Assembly: GCF_021245725.1 (NCBI RefSeq)
Contig: NZ_JAJGSX010000003.1
Span: forward strand, 682,001-746,000
Direction of reading: 5' to 3'
Length of the DNA: 64,000 bases
Source: Pseudonocardia sp. TRM90224
Lineage (GTDB): Bacteria > Actinomycetota > Actinomycetes > Mycobacteriales > Pseudonocardiaceae
In this document: piece after piece, positions 14,894-23,400 of the stretch
Numbering within the stretch: position 1 is the stretch's first letter
Layout: every line of letters starts with the position of its first letter
The notes under the pieces: generated by a model
Databases searched by the model: none
The model's input: only the letters and a program-made list of their open reading frames with translations
Told to the model about the DNA's origin: nothing
Position numbers and translations under genes: made by a program

Positions 14894-17122
14894 ATGCCCA
14901 CGACGCTGGTCGAATGGCTGCGCGCACAGCCCGACGAGATGCTAGCCACGCTGATGCGCCTGCGGCCCGACCTCGTCGTCCCGCCCCCGACCGACTTCGG
15001 CAAGCTCGCCGCACGGGCCGACGTACGCGCCTCCGTGAGCCGTTCCTGCGACGACCTCGACACGGTTGCGCTCGTCGTGCTGGAGGCGCTCGTCGTAGCC
15101 GGCGCCGACAGCGCCCCTGTGCCGCGCGCGGAGCTCGCCCGTCTGCTCGGGCCGGACATGCGCCCCAAAGCGCTCAGCTCGGCGCTGGGCGCCCTTTCCG
15201 CACGTGCGCTGGTGTGGGGCCCGGACGACGAGCTGGCGATCGTCCCTGCCGCGCGTGACGTCGTGCCGCGGTACCCGGGCGGGCTGGGCCGGTCCGCGGT
15301 CGGACCGGCGGCGTCCTCGGCGCTGCCCGCGCTGCTCGCCGCCGTCACGCCGGAGGAACGCAGGGTGCTCGACACCCTCACCGCGGGCCCGCCGATGGGC
15401 CGCAGCCGCGGCGGCACCGACCCGGCCGGTCCGGTCGGGACGCTGCTCGCGAAGGGGCTGCTGCTCCGCGTCGACAACGAGACGGTCGAGCTGCCCCGCC
15501 AGGTCGCGATCGCGCTGCGCGGCGACCGCCCGATGGGCAAGCTCACGGTCACGCCCCCGCAGCTCGGGCAGCGCGACCGCGGCGCCGATGTCGTCGACCG
15601 GACGGCGGGCGGCGCGGTGCTCACGCTGATCCGCCAGGTCGAGCTGCTCATCGCGCACTGGGGCGAGAACCCGCCGCCCGTGCTGCGCTCGGGCGGGCTC
15701 GGTGTGCGCGAGCTGCGGCGGGCGGCGAAGGAGATGGAGACCGACGAGTCGACGGCCGCACTCGTCATCGAGGTGGTGGTGGCCGCCGACCTCGTCGGGG
15801 CCGGCGACGGCATCGCGCCGGAATGGATGCCGACCACGAGCGCCGACGTGTGGCTCGCCGGCGGCCCTGAGGTCCGCTGGTCGCTGCTCGCCCGCAGCTG
15901 GCTCGACCTGCCCCGCCTGCCGGGGCTCGTCGGGCGCAAGGACGACACCGGGCGGCCCATCGCCGCGCTCTCCGACGGGGTGCGCAGGCCGCTGGCTCCG
16001 CGCGACCGCCGCCGGATCCTCGAAGGGCTCGCCGAGCTGCCTGCGGGCACCGCGGTCGGTTCGGTCGGCGGCCTCGCCGAGCTGATGGCGTGGCGCGCGC
16101 CCCGGCGCGGCGGGCGGTTGCGCGACGAGTTCGTGACGTGGGTGCTCGCCGAGGCGACGACGTTCGGCGTCGCCGCGCTCGACGCCATCTCCACCCCCGG
16201 GCGGGCGCTGCTGACGGACCACAGCGGGCTCGTGGCAGCGCTGCGGGCGACCTTGCCGGAGGCCGTCGACCAGGTGCTCCTGCAGGCCGACCTCACCGCC
16301 GTCGCGCCCGGCCCGCTCGAACCCGAGCTCGCCCGCGAGCTCGGCCTGCTCGCCGACATCGAGTCGGCGGGCGGCGCGACCGTCTACCGCTTCACCGAGG
16401 CGACGATCCGCAGGGCACTCGACGCCGGACGCAGTGCATCCGACGTGCACGAGCTGCTCGCCAAGCGCTCCGCGACACCCGTTCCGCAAGGCCTCACCTA
16501 CCTCGTGGACGACGTCGCACGCCGGCACGGACGGCTCCGCGGCGGCGCCGCCACCTCGTTCCTCCGGTCCGACGACGAGGTGCTCATCGCCGAGGTGATG
16601 GCGCACCCCGAGGCGGCGAACCTCGAACTGCGCCGCATCGCGCCGACGGTGGTGGTGAGCCCGGTCCCGCTGGTCGAGGTGCTCGACGCGCTGCGCGCGG
16701 CCGGGTTCAGCCCAGCGGCCGAGGACACCGGGGGAGCGGTGCTCGACCTCTCCGACCGGGGCCGGCGCACCTCACCGCGCCGACGGACGAAGGAACGTGC
16801 CGCCACACCGGAGTTCAGCGAGCGGCAGGTCGCCGGGATGATCAAGCGGATGCGCGGCGGCGACACCCTCGCCGGGATCCGCCGCAACGCCGCGGAGTTC
16901 GCATCGGGTTCGACGCTCGAGCTGCTGCGCAGGGCGGTGGCGGAAGGCCGCGAGGTGTGGATCGGGTTCGTCGACAGCCACGGCGTCTCGAGCGAACGCG
17001 TGCTGCGACCCGTCAGGGTCGGCGGTGGCCTGCTGGAAGGCAACGACAGCATCGACGGCGAGCTGCACCAGGTGCAGCTGCACCGCATAACCAGCATCGC
17101 GCTCGTGGAGGAACAGCAGTAG
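14894..17122 (+). CDS. XPB-helicase-associated protein (Helicase_C_3 and WYL-like C-terminus)
   Basis: Protein of 742 residues, equivalent in position and size to Rv0862c, the partner gene of XPB helicase in mycobacteria. The N-terminus MPTTLVEWLRAQPDEMLATLMRLRPDL and the body of winged-helix-like units match the helicase-associated (XPB/Ssl2 N-terminal) family. The last 70 residues (RRAVAEGREVWIGFVDSHG, RVLRPVRVGGG, HRITSIALVEE) look like a WYL-type ligand-sensing module. I start at ATG 14894; TACCGT eight bases upstream could be the -10 of a leaderless mRNA. No Walker motifs are present, so it is not itself a helicase. In this genome a conservon separates it from the helicase gene. Confidence 0.85.
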   Translation: MPTTLVEWLRAQPDEMLATLMRLRPDLVVPPPTDFGKLAARADVRASVSRSCDDLDTVALVVLEALVVAGADSAPVPRAELARLLGPDMRPKALSSALGALSARALVWGPDDELAIVPAARDVVPRYPGGLGRSAVGPAASSALPALLAAVTPEERRVLDTLTAGPPMGRSRGGTDPAGPVGTLLAKGLLLRVDNETVELPRQVAIALRGDRPMGKLTVTPPQLGQRDRGADVVDRTAGGAVLTLIRQVELLIAHWGENPPPVLRSGGLGVRELRRAAKEMETDESTAALVIEVVVAADLVGAGDGIAPEWMPTTSADVWLAGGPEVRWSLLARSWLDLPRLPGLVGRKDDTGRPIAALSDGVRRPLAPRDRRRILEGLAELPAGTAVGSVGGLAELMAWRAPRRGGRLRDEFVTWVLAEATTFGVAALDAISTPGRALLTDHSGLVAALRATLPEAVDQVLLQADLTAVAPGPLEPELARELGLLADIESAGGATVYRFTEATIRRALDAGRSASDVHELLAKRSATPVPQGLTYLVDDVARRHGRLRGGAATSFLRSDDEVLIAEVMAHPEAANLELRRIAPTVVVSPVPLVEVLDALRAAGFSPAAEDTGGAVLDLSDRGRRTSPRRRTKERAATPEFSERQVAGMIKRMRGGDTLAGIRRNAAEFASGSTLELLRRAVAEGREVWIGFVDSHGVSSERVLRPVRVGGGLLEGNDSIDGELHQVQLHRITSIALVEEQQ

Positions 17123-17161
17123 CGCGGCACGCACCACAGGAGCGGTGCGGTGCGTGCCGCG
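17123..17161. terminator. Bidirectional hairpin terminator
   Basis: CGCGGCACGCACC (17123-17135) pairs perfectly with GGTGCGTGCCGCG (17149-17161), 13 bases, 13-base loop. It begins on the base after the stop of the XPB-partner gene and faces the convergent GTPase gene, whose own stop codon lies in a second 18-base perfect palindrome at 17182-17199 (GCGCGCGCT / AGCGCGCGC). Confidence 0.75.
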
Positions 17162-17188
17162 GACGTGCTGGTACTGCAGGAGCGCGCG

Positions 17189-17761
17189 CTAGCGCGCGCC
17201 GGCCGTCATGCGGTGCCGCATGGCGTGCTCGACGAGCCGGATCAGCGTGTGCTTCGTCGACTCCCGGTTGCGGGCGTCGCACTGCACGATCGGGATCGAC
17301 GGGTCGATCGACATCGCTTCACGGACGTCCTCGATGCGGTGCTGCAACAGCCCGTCGAAGCAGTTGAGGCCCACCACGTACGGCAGCCCCCTGTCCTCGA
17401 AGAAGTCGATCGCAGCGAACGAGTCGGCCAGCCGGCGGGTGTCGACGAGGACCACGGCGCCGATCGCGCCGCGCACCAGGTCGTCCCACATGAACCAGAA
17501 GCGGTGCTGACCCGGCGTACCGAACAGGTACAGGATCAGCTCGGAGTCGAGCGACACACGGCCGAAGTCCATCGCCACCGTGGTGGTGACCTTGTTCGGG
17601 GTCGCCGCGAGGTCGTCGACGCCGGCGCTGGCCTCGGTCATGACAGCTTCTGTTGTCAGCGGGACGATCTCGGAGACCGAGCCGACGAACGTCGTCTTAC
17701 CGACGCCGAAGCCCCCGGCCACCACGATCTTGGCCGAGATCGTCGCCGAGGTGGCGATCAT
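17189..17761 (-). CDS. Conservon GTPase (CvnD-like ATP/GTP-binding protein)
   Basis: Small GTPase-like protein of 190 residues, the fourth part of a conservon as in Streptomyces cvnABCD and related to MglA/Ras-like proteins. It has a P-loop GGFGVGKTTFVGSVSEI, a switch region with TTTVAMDFGR, the G3-like LFGTPGQHRFWFMW, and the specificity motif VGLNCFDG where an NKxD would stand. I start at ATG 17761, just after AGGGGG and 7 bases from the DUF742 stop, not at the longer in-frame ATG that lies within the upstream gene. With the roadblock protein it should form a signalling switch under the sensor kinase. Confidence 0.92.
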   Translation of the reverse strand: MIATSATISAKIVVAGGFGVGKTTFVGSVSEIVPLTTEAVMTEASAGVDDLAATPNKVTTTVAMDFGRVSLDSELILYLFGTPGQHRFWFMWDDLVRGAIGAVVLVDTRRLADSFAAIDFFEDRGLPYVVGLNCFDGLLQHRIEDVREAMSIDPSIPIVQCDARNRESTKHTLIRLVEHAMRHRMTAGAR

Positions 17762-17768
17762 GTGCCCC

Positions 17769-18395
17769 CTAGAGCCGACGGAGTCCACTCAAGACCCTTT
17801 CCATCAATGCGAGGTCCGGCGCGTTGCCGGCGCTGCTCGCGGTCTGGTGCACGGTGACGACGCCGAGCCCGGCCATGTCACCCAGCAGCACCCTGGCGAC
17901 GCCGAGGGGGAGCTTCATGAGCGCGGCGACCTCGGCGACCGACCGCGTTTGTTCGCACAGCTCGGCAACCGTGCGGTGTTCGACCTGCAACAGGCCGATC
18001 TGGTCACGGCCACGCTGGCTCGTCGAGACCAGCGTCTCGATCGCTAGGTTGAGACCGGACTTAGTCCGGCCTCGTGTCCAGGTGTAGGGCCGCACAGCGG
18101 CGGCGCCGACACCTCGTGCCACCTCGTCGGCCTCGACGGCCCGCATGTCGATGGGCCCCGTCGACGGGATCGAGGGACCCTGCGAGACGTGCGGGAGCGC
18201 ACCCGAGGAGGGGCTGACCGGCGTCGGGTCGTTCGGGACGTCGATGCTCAGGCCGCCGTCGTCGCCGCCGCCCTTCCGGCGGCCCCAACGGCGTCGCTTC
18301 GGCGTGCGACCGGCATCGAAGCTGAAGCCGTTCATCACGTCGGCGAAAGTCGGCTCCGAGGATTGCCGGCGCTCGTCGTCGGGACCGGAGGTCAT
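17769..18395 (-). CDS. DUF742 protein (CvnC-like)
   Basis: Protein of 208 residues, third gene of the conservon. The first 95 residues are polar, with a basic KRRRWGRRKGG patch, and likely disordered. The DUF742 domain (about 100-208) starts VRPYTWTRGRTKSG and includes LAIETLVSTS and a winged-helix-like region (EHRTVAELCEQTRSVAEVAA then LPLGVARVLLGDMAGLGVV). The domain occurs almost only with sensor kinase, roadblock and GTPase genes in actinomycetes, as here. Its biochemical role is not known to me. Confidence 0.92.
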   Translation of the reverse strand: MTSGPDDERRQSSEPTFADVMNGFSFDAGRTPKRRRWGRRKGGGDDGGLSIDVPNDPTPVSPSSGALPHVSQGPSIPSTGPIDMRAVEADEVARGVGAAAVRPYTWTRGRTKSGLNLAIETLVSTSQRGRDQIGLLQVEHRTVAELCEQTRSVAEVAALMKLPLGVARVLLGDMAGLGVVTVHQTASSAGNAPDLALMERVLSGLRRL

Positions 18396-18504
18396 CGGAC
18401 TTCACCTGCCTTCTGCCGATCGGTTACGGGTGCGAGTCGTGCGAGTTCAGTGCCAGTTCTGGACGTGCGGGGACGTACGAGGCCGTGCAGCCGAGCCGGG
18501 GAGC

Positions 18505-18927
18505 CTAGTGCCCGAAGGATCCTTGCAGCTCCGCGCGGAGCTCCGGGGTGAGCAGCTGGCCGACCCGGTCGACGAGCAGCGTCATCTCGTACCCGATCAG
18601 ACCGATGTCACAGCTCGGTGACGCCAGCACTGCGAGGCACGATCCGTCGCTGATCGACATGAGCAGGACGATGCCGCGGTCCATCTCGACCACGGTCTGC
18701 ACGACGCCGCCGGCGTCGAAGCAGCGCGCGGCGCCCTGCGTCAGGCTGATCAGCCCTGACGAGACGGCGGCGAGCTGGTCGGCCCGGTCGCGCGGCAACC
18801 GGTCGGAGCTCGTGAGCAGCAGCCCGTCGGCGGAAACGACGATGGCGTGTGCAACGCCGGGCACACGCTCGGCGAAGTTGGTGACCAGCCACCCGAACCG
18901 GCTCGGCTGCGTCTGCGGTGCGGTCAT
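18505..18927 (-). CDS. Roadblock/LC7-domain protein (CvnB-like)
   Basis: Protein of 140 residues consisting of a single roadblock/LC7 fold: [40 protein letters not shown] and [18 protein letters not shown]. Such proteins bind or regulate small GTPases (as MglB does MglA) and in conservons link the sensor kinase to the GTPase. It lies 70 bases after the kinase gene and about 110 before the DUF742 gene. Confidence 0.94.
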   Translation of the reverse strand: MTAPQTQPSRFGWLVTNFAERVPGVAHAIVVSADGLLLTSSDRLPRDRADQLAAVSSGLISLTQGAARCFDAGGVVQTVVEMDRGIVLLMSISDGSCLAVLASPSCDIGLIGYEMTLLVDRVGQLLTPELRAELQGSFGH

Positions 18928-18997
18928 GACAGCTCCTCGCTGACGCTGCCCGCCGCTTCGACCGGCGGGATTGATGATCTTCTAGCGACAACCTCGA

Positions 18998-21900
18998 TCA
19001 CGTGCGCTCCTCGTCGTGATTGCCACCCGCTGTGGCGGGGTCAGTACCTTCGGCACCAGCGGTGCCGCGTGTCCGGCTTTCCCGGCCCTGTCGGACGCCC
19101 TGCTGGTAGCTGGCGAGTCGCCCGCGGATCATCTCCGCACTGCGGGACGCCGCTGCCGGCGGGGTCAGCACCGTCGAGCCCGCGCTGCCCGGGACCAGCC
19201 GTGCCCGCGGCCGGCGCTTGGGCAGCCCCGCCGAGGTGAGCTCGTCGGGGGTGTCGTTGGCGATCTCGGCGGCTGCGGCGCGCCAACCCTCGTCGGCGGC
19301 CGACGCGAACGTCGGTTCCGGCATCGGCTCCGGCGCAGGCTGCTGCGTGGGCTGCTGAACGGGCTGTTGAGCGGGCTGCTGGACGGGCTGCTGGATCGGG
19401 ACCTGCTCGGTGACGGGAGCAGCGTCGGGCATCGGCGCCGGGGTCGGGCGCGCCACCGGGGCGGGCCGCGGTGCCGGTGTGGGGCTCGGCGCCACCCGTG
19501 CCTCCGGCGCGGGCGCCGCGGGTGGTGCCGCGGGCGCCGACGCGGCGGCTGCCGCCTGCTCGGCGGACGGCTCGCCCTCGCCGTTCTCCGTCTCCCAGTT
19601 GACCGGGATCGGGCGGTTCGAGCGGAACCACGCCGAGGCGATCTCCTCGAAGATCGGCGTGGTCTCACCGAGGTCGAACCCGGTGGCGCCGTTGCGGACG
19701 ACCGGGGTCGGTTCGGCGATCACCGGGACGCTCGGCGCGAAGAGCTCGTCGGGCGTCGAGGCCTGCACGGGCCGGTTGACCGGCGCGGGCGCCGGGTTGG
19801 CGCGCGCGACGGGCTGCGGGTTCGGCTGGTTCTGGGGCGGAACGGGCTGCTGCTGCGTCGGCTGCTGGTGCTGCGGCGCGGCCGGGTACTGCTGCTGTGG
19901 CGGGTACTGCTGCGGCGGGAGCTGCTGGTACGACTGCGGCTGCCCGGGGTACTGCTGTCCCGGGAACTGCTGCTGCCCCTGCTGGCCCTGCGGCGGGTTC
20001 GGCTGCTGGAACAGCTGCTGGTGCTGGGGTGCCTGGTGCTGCGGTGCCTGATGCTGCGGTGCCTGCTGCTCCGGGGCCTGCGGCTCGGCCGGCGGGGCCG
20101 AAGCCTGCGCCTGAACGGCCGGCTGCGACGGAGTCGGCGGCGGCAGGTACTGCGGCATCTGGATCGGCGGCATCTGGACCTGCGGCTGCTGCTGGTTGAC
20201 CGGCGGCTGCTGGTTCTGCTGGTGCACTGGCTGCGGGGTCGGCCGCGGCGAGGGCTGCGCCTGCTGCTCCGGCTCCGGCTTCGCCCGCTGCGGGAGCGGT
20301 GCGCTGCCGGTGCGACCGATCACCGGGATCGGCATCGTCGGCGGGGCCGGCGGCACCGGGGTCGGTCGCGGCGAGGGCAGCGGTGCCGCGCCCGTGCCGA
20401 ACATGGAGTCGCCACCGGGGGTCTCACCCGTGGGCGGCGCGGTGAAGGTGCTCGCCGCCGCCGCGTTGCGGGCCGCCTCGGCCTGCTCCGCTTCCTTCTT
20501 CGCCTGCTCGGCGGCCCGTGCAGCGCGCTCCTGCTCGGCGCGCGCAGCGGCCTCCTGGTCGCGGCGAGCCTGCTCGGCGACCTCGCGCGCCTTGCGCTGC
20601 TCGTCGTCGGGCGGGCCGGTCTCGTCGGGCTTGCGCGGCGGGCCGTCCGGGCGCAGCGAGGAGCCTGGACGGCGGCTCGGCAGCGGCGGGGTCGCCGGTG
20701 GCGTCGTGGGCGGGGTGGTCGGCGCGGGCGGTGCGCCGTTGGTCCCGTTCGCCGGCCCTCCGAACAGCGAGCTGTCGCCGCCGGTCGGGACGTCGAAGAC
20801 GCTGCCCGGGTTCGCGGGCCCGTCGGTCCCCGCGACGAACGCGGAGAGCGAACCGGTCTGGCCGGCGCCGTTCAGGCTGTTGCGCTGCTGCTGCTGCGGC
20901 ATCCCCTGCGCCATCGCACCCTGCAGCGGCACCGGGGTCGGGCGCGGCGTGCCGGCCGGGCGGCCGATCTCGGACGGCTCGCTCGACGGCACCAGCGAGG
21001 CCGGGACCGTCACCGAGGCGGTGAGGCCGGAGCCCGGCGCCGACGACGAGGCCGAGAGCCGCACGTTGATGCCGTGGCGGGCGCCCAGGCGACCGACCAC
21101 GAACAGGCCCATGCGGCGCGAGGCCGAGACGTCGACCGTCGCGGGCCCGCTCAGGCGCATGTTCGCATCGGCGAGCTCGTGGTCGACCATGCCGACACCG
21201 CGGTCGGCGATCTCGACGACGATCGAGCCGTCGGGCGTGCGGGTGGTGCTCATGACCACCTGCGAGTCGGGCGGGGAGAAGTTGGTGGCGTTGTCCAGCA
21301 GCTCGGCGAGGAGGTGGACGATGTCGCTCGCCGCCCGGCCGACCAGCGTGGCGTTCGGCGGGGTCTGCACCACGATCCGCTGGTACTGCTCGACCTCCGA
21401 GACCGCAGCCCGGAGCACGTCGACCATCGGGACGGGTGCGACGTTGCGCTTCGCGAGGTCGGTGCCGGCGAGGACCAGCAGGTTCTCGCTGTTGCGCCGC
21501 ATGCGGGTCGCGAGGTGGTCGAGCTGGAACAGGTTCGACAGCTGGTCGGCGTCCTGCTCGTTGCTCTCCAGCTGCTCGATGAGCGTCAGCTGGCGCTCGA
21601 CGAGCGCCTGGCTGCGCCGGGAGAGGTTGACGAACATCGCGGAGACGTTCGACTGCAGCAGCGCCTGCTCGGCGGCGAGCCTGATCGCCTGGCCGTGGAC
21701 CGCGTCGAACGCCCGCGCCACCTGCCCGACCTCGTCGCGCGATGTCAACGGGACGGGGTCGACGGTGACGTCCGGGGTCTCCCCGGCGCGCATGCTCTCG
21801 ACGGCGAGCGGGAGGCGCCGCTCGGCGACGTCGAGCGCCGCGGTGCGCAGGACGCGCAGCGAGCGCAGCAGCGCGCGGGCGACGAGCACCATGACCGTGA

Positions 21901-22933
21901 TACCGGCCAGCAGGCCGAGCATCAGGATGACGGAGTTGACGCCGGCGAGGTTGCTGGCGCGGTCGGCCGCGGCGTCGGTCGTGACGTTGAGCTCGCTGCG
22001 GACGTCCTCGATGTTGCGGTCGATGACGGCGCGGGAGTCGTTGTAGGCGGCGTCCCAGGCCGCGCTCGTCGCGAGGATCGGCTCACCTCGCTGGCCCTTC
22101 CCCTTCACCTCTTCCCGCAAGGCGTCGCGGACGTCGTTGGCGGTGAGGTCGTCGAGCACGTTGCCGACGTTCGATACCGCGACGAGCGCCACCTGGAACT
22201 CGCGGTAGTCGCTGGTCAGCTGCGCCCTCGCGGCTTCGAGGGCGGTGAGGTCCTCGGCGCTGATCGGGATCGTGCCCCTCGGGGCGACGGTGGCCACGCG
22301 GATCGCCGCGCCGATGATGGTGTGCTCGACCGCGAGCTGCTCAGCGGCGTTCGTCGCGGCGGTGAGGCCGTCGGAGAGGTTCGCGGACGCGGGCGTGCGC
22401 AGCTGGCGCAGCATCGCCCGGTCGAGCGCGTCGAGCCTGCTGATGATGTTGCTGTAGCGGTTGAGGATGTCGCCGCGCTTGTCCTGGGCGGTGATGTCGA
22501 CCGCGGCGCGCAGCAGCTCGAGCTGGCCGAGCACACCCTCGGTGCCCTGGCGGACGGCCGTGCTGCCGTCGTCGAGGTCCTCGCCGGTGCCGATGGCATC
22601 GCGCATCTTCGTCACGGCGTCGTTGACCTGGCCCTCGGCCACGTTCAGCACGCCGGCGTCGCCGCTGCGGTTGCCCGCGATGTAGAGGACGGCCTCGTCG
22701 CGCTCCTGGCGCAGTGCGTGGGCGGCCGAGGCCACCTCGTCACGCAGGGCGAGCAGCCTCGTGTCGCTGCCGAGCTGGGAGGCGGATCCGGCCTGGTCGG
22801 CGACGCGCAGCGCGCCCAGGATGAGTGCCAGCAGAGCCGGCACCAACCCGATCGCGACGAGCTTCCACACGAGGGTCCAGTTGCGCGGGTCGAGGCGATC
22901 CGCCCACGACGGTCCGCTCTGGATGCTGGTCAC
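18998..22933 (-). CDS. Conservon sensor histidine kinase with nitrate/nitrite-type sensor and long Pro/Gln tail (CvnA-like)
   Basis: Membrane protein of 1311 residues. GTG 22933 follows AGGGGG at 8 bases. TM1 (about 21-45) and TM2 (about 328-352) bracket a roughly 280-residue extracellular domain of the nitrate/nitrite-sensor (NIT) type, rich in helix. A HAMP-like linker (SRDEVGQVARAFDAVHG) leads to a helical segment (LSRRSQALVERQLTLIEQLE) and an HATPase with LLAELLDNATNFSPP (about 545) and EIADRGVGM. There is no clear phospho-accepting His box. From about residue 650 to the end comes a 650-residue low-complexity tail of Pro, Gln, Ala and Glu, including a coiled-coil-like AEQERAARAAEQAKKEAEQAE segment, ending in short conserved pieces (GLPKRRPRARLVPGS). 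It heads the four-gene conservon. Confidence 0.92.
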   Translation of the reverse strand: MTSIQSGPSWADRLDPRNWTLVWKLVAIGLVPALLALILGALRVADQAGSASQLGSDTRLLALRDEVASAAHALRQERDEAVLYIAGNRSGDAGVLNVAEGQVNDAVTKMRDAIGTGEDLDDGSTAVRQGTEGVLGQLELLRAAVDITAQDKRGDILNRYSNIISRLDALDRAMLRQLRTPASANLSDGLTAATNAAEQLAVEHTIIGAAIRVATVAPRGTIPISAEDLTALEAARAQLTSDYREFQVALVAVSNVGNVLDDLTANDVRDALREEVKGKGQRGEPILATSAAWDAAYNDSRAVIDRNIEDVRSELNVTTDAAADRASNLAGVNSVILMLGLLAGITVMVLVARALLRSLRVLRTAALDVAERRLPLAVESMRAGETPDVTVDPVPLTSRDEVGQVARAFDAVHGQAIRLAAEQALLQSNVSAMFVNLSRRSQALVERQLTLIEQLESNEQDADQLSNLFQLDHLATRMRRNSENLLVLAGTDLAKRNVAPVPMVDVLRAAVSEVEQYQRIVVQTPPNATLVGRAASDIVHLLAELLDNATNFSPPDSQVVMSTTRTPDGSIVVEIADRGVGMVDHELADANMRLSGPATVDVSASRRMGLFVVGRLGARHGINVRLSASSSAPGSGLTASVTVPASLVPSSEPSEIGRPAGTPRPTPVPLQGAMAQGMPQQQQRNSLNGAGQTGSLSAFVAGTDGPANPGSVFDVPTGGDSSLFGGPANGTNGAPPAPTTPPTTPPATPPLPSRRPGSSLRPDGPPRKPDETGPPDDEQRKAREVAEQARRDQEAAARAEQERAARAAEQAKKEAEQAEAARNAAAASTFTAPPTGETPGGDSMFGTGAAPLPSPRPTPVPPAPPTMPIPVIGRTGSAPLPQRAKPEPEQQAQPSPRPTPQPVHQQNQQPPVNQQQPQVQMPPIQMPQYLPPPTPSQPAVQAQASAPPAEPQAPEQQAPQHQAPQHQAPQHQQLFQQPNPPQGQQGQQQFPGQQYPGQPQSYQQLPPQQYPPQQQYPAAPQHQQPTQQQPVPPQNQPNPQPVARANPAPAPVNRPVQASTPDELFAPSVPVIAEPTPVVRNGATGFDLGETTPIFEEIASAWFRSNRPIPVNWETENGEGEPSAEQAAAAASAPAAPPAAPAPEARVAPSPTPAPRPAPVARPTPAPMPDAAPVTEQVPIQQPVQQPAQQPVQQPTQQPAPEPMPEPTFASAADEGWRAAAAEIANDTPDELTSAGLPKRRPRARLVPGSAGSTVLTPPAAASRSAEMIRGRLASYQQGVRQGRESRTRGTAGAEGTDPATAGGNHDEERT

Positions 22934-23400
22934 GTCAACGTCCCCCTGAGGATTGCCGGCGACGATCGGCCGAACTCTGGCATGCGCGCACCTTCAACGC
23001 GAGGGCGGACCGGACGAGATGCGGTCCTGCGGCGGTGGATGGCCGTGTGCGGTCGCAGCTCCCGTGGAGCATCGCGATGAGACATCGAGTGGATCCGTCG
23101 CGCCTTCTGTCGGGGGCGTGCCGGTGGGGTCGCCGGCCCGCGTCGTACAACTCCATCACCATCCGACACGCGCGCCCCGCTGGGGAAGGGCCGCTACCGC
23201 CGGAACCGGGTATGATCGCGACGACACACGTGCGCGTACGGACGAAGCTGCAGAAGTATAGCCCGAGTTCGTCACGCCCCAGTCCTTCGAGGTAGACCCA
23301 GAACCGGCCGTTCCCCCGTTTGGACGCGCCTCGCACTCTGAGTAGCCCGAGCAGCCCGATCCGGTTCCCCCGGCTGGGCCATGTGAGGAGTACGACAACA
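22934..23400. promoter_or_regulatory. Divergent region between conservon and XPB helicase
   Basis: A 467-base gap with no gene that I can support. On the + strand TATGAT (23211-23216) and TATAGC (23257-23262) are possible -10 boxes for the helicase gene, neither with a clear -35. GAGGAG at 23382 is the helicase ribosome-binding site. AGGGGG on the minus strand at about 22942-22947 serves the kinase GTG. Nothing else stands out. Confidence 0.4.

Noticed and set aside
22934..23400. A gene in the gap between conservon and XPB helicase
   Set aside because: The frames there are short, lack ribosome sites, and differ in composition from coding sequence.
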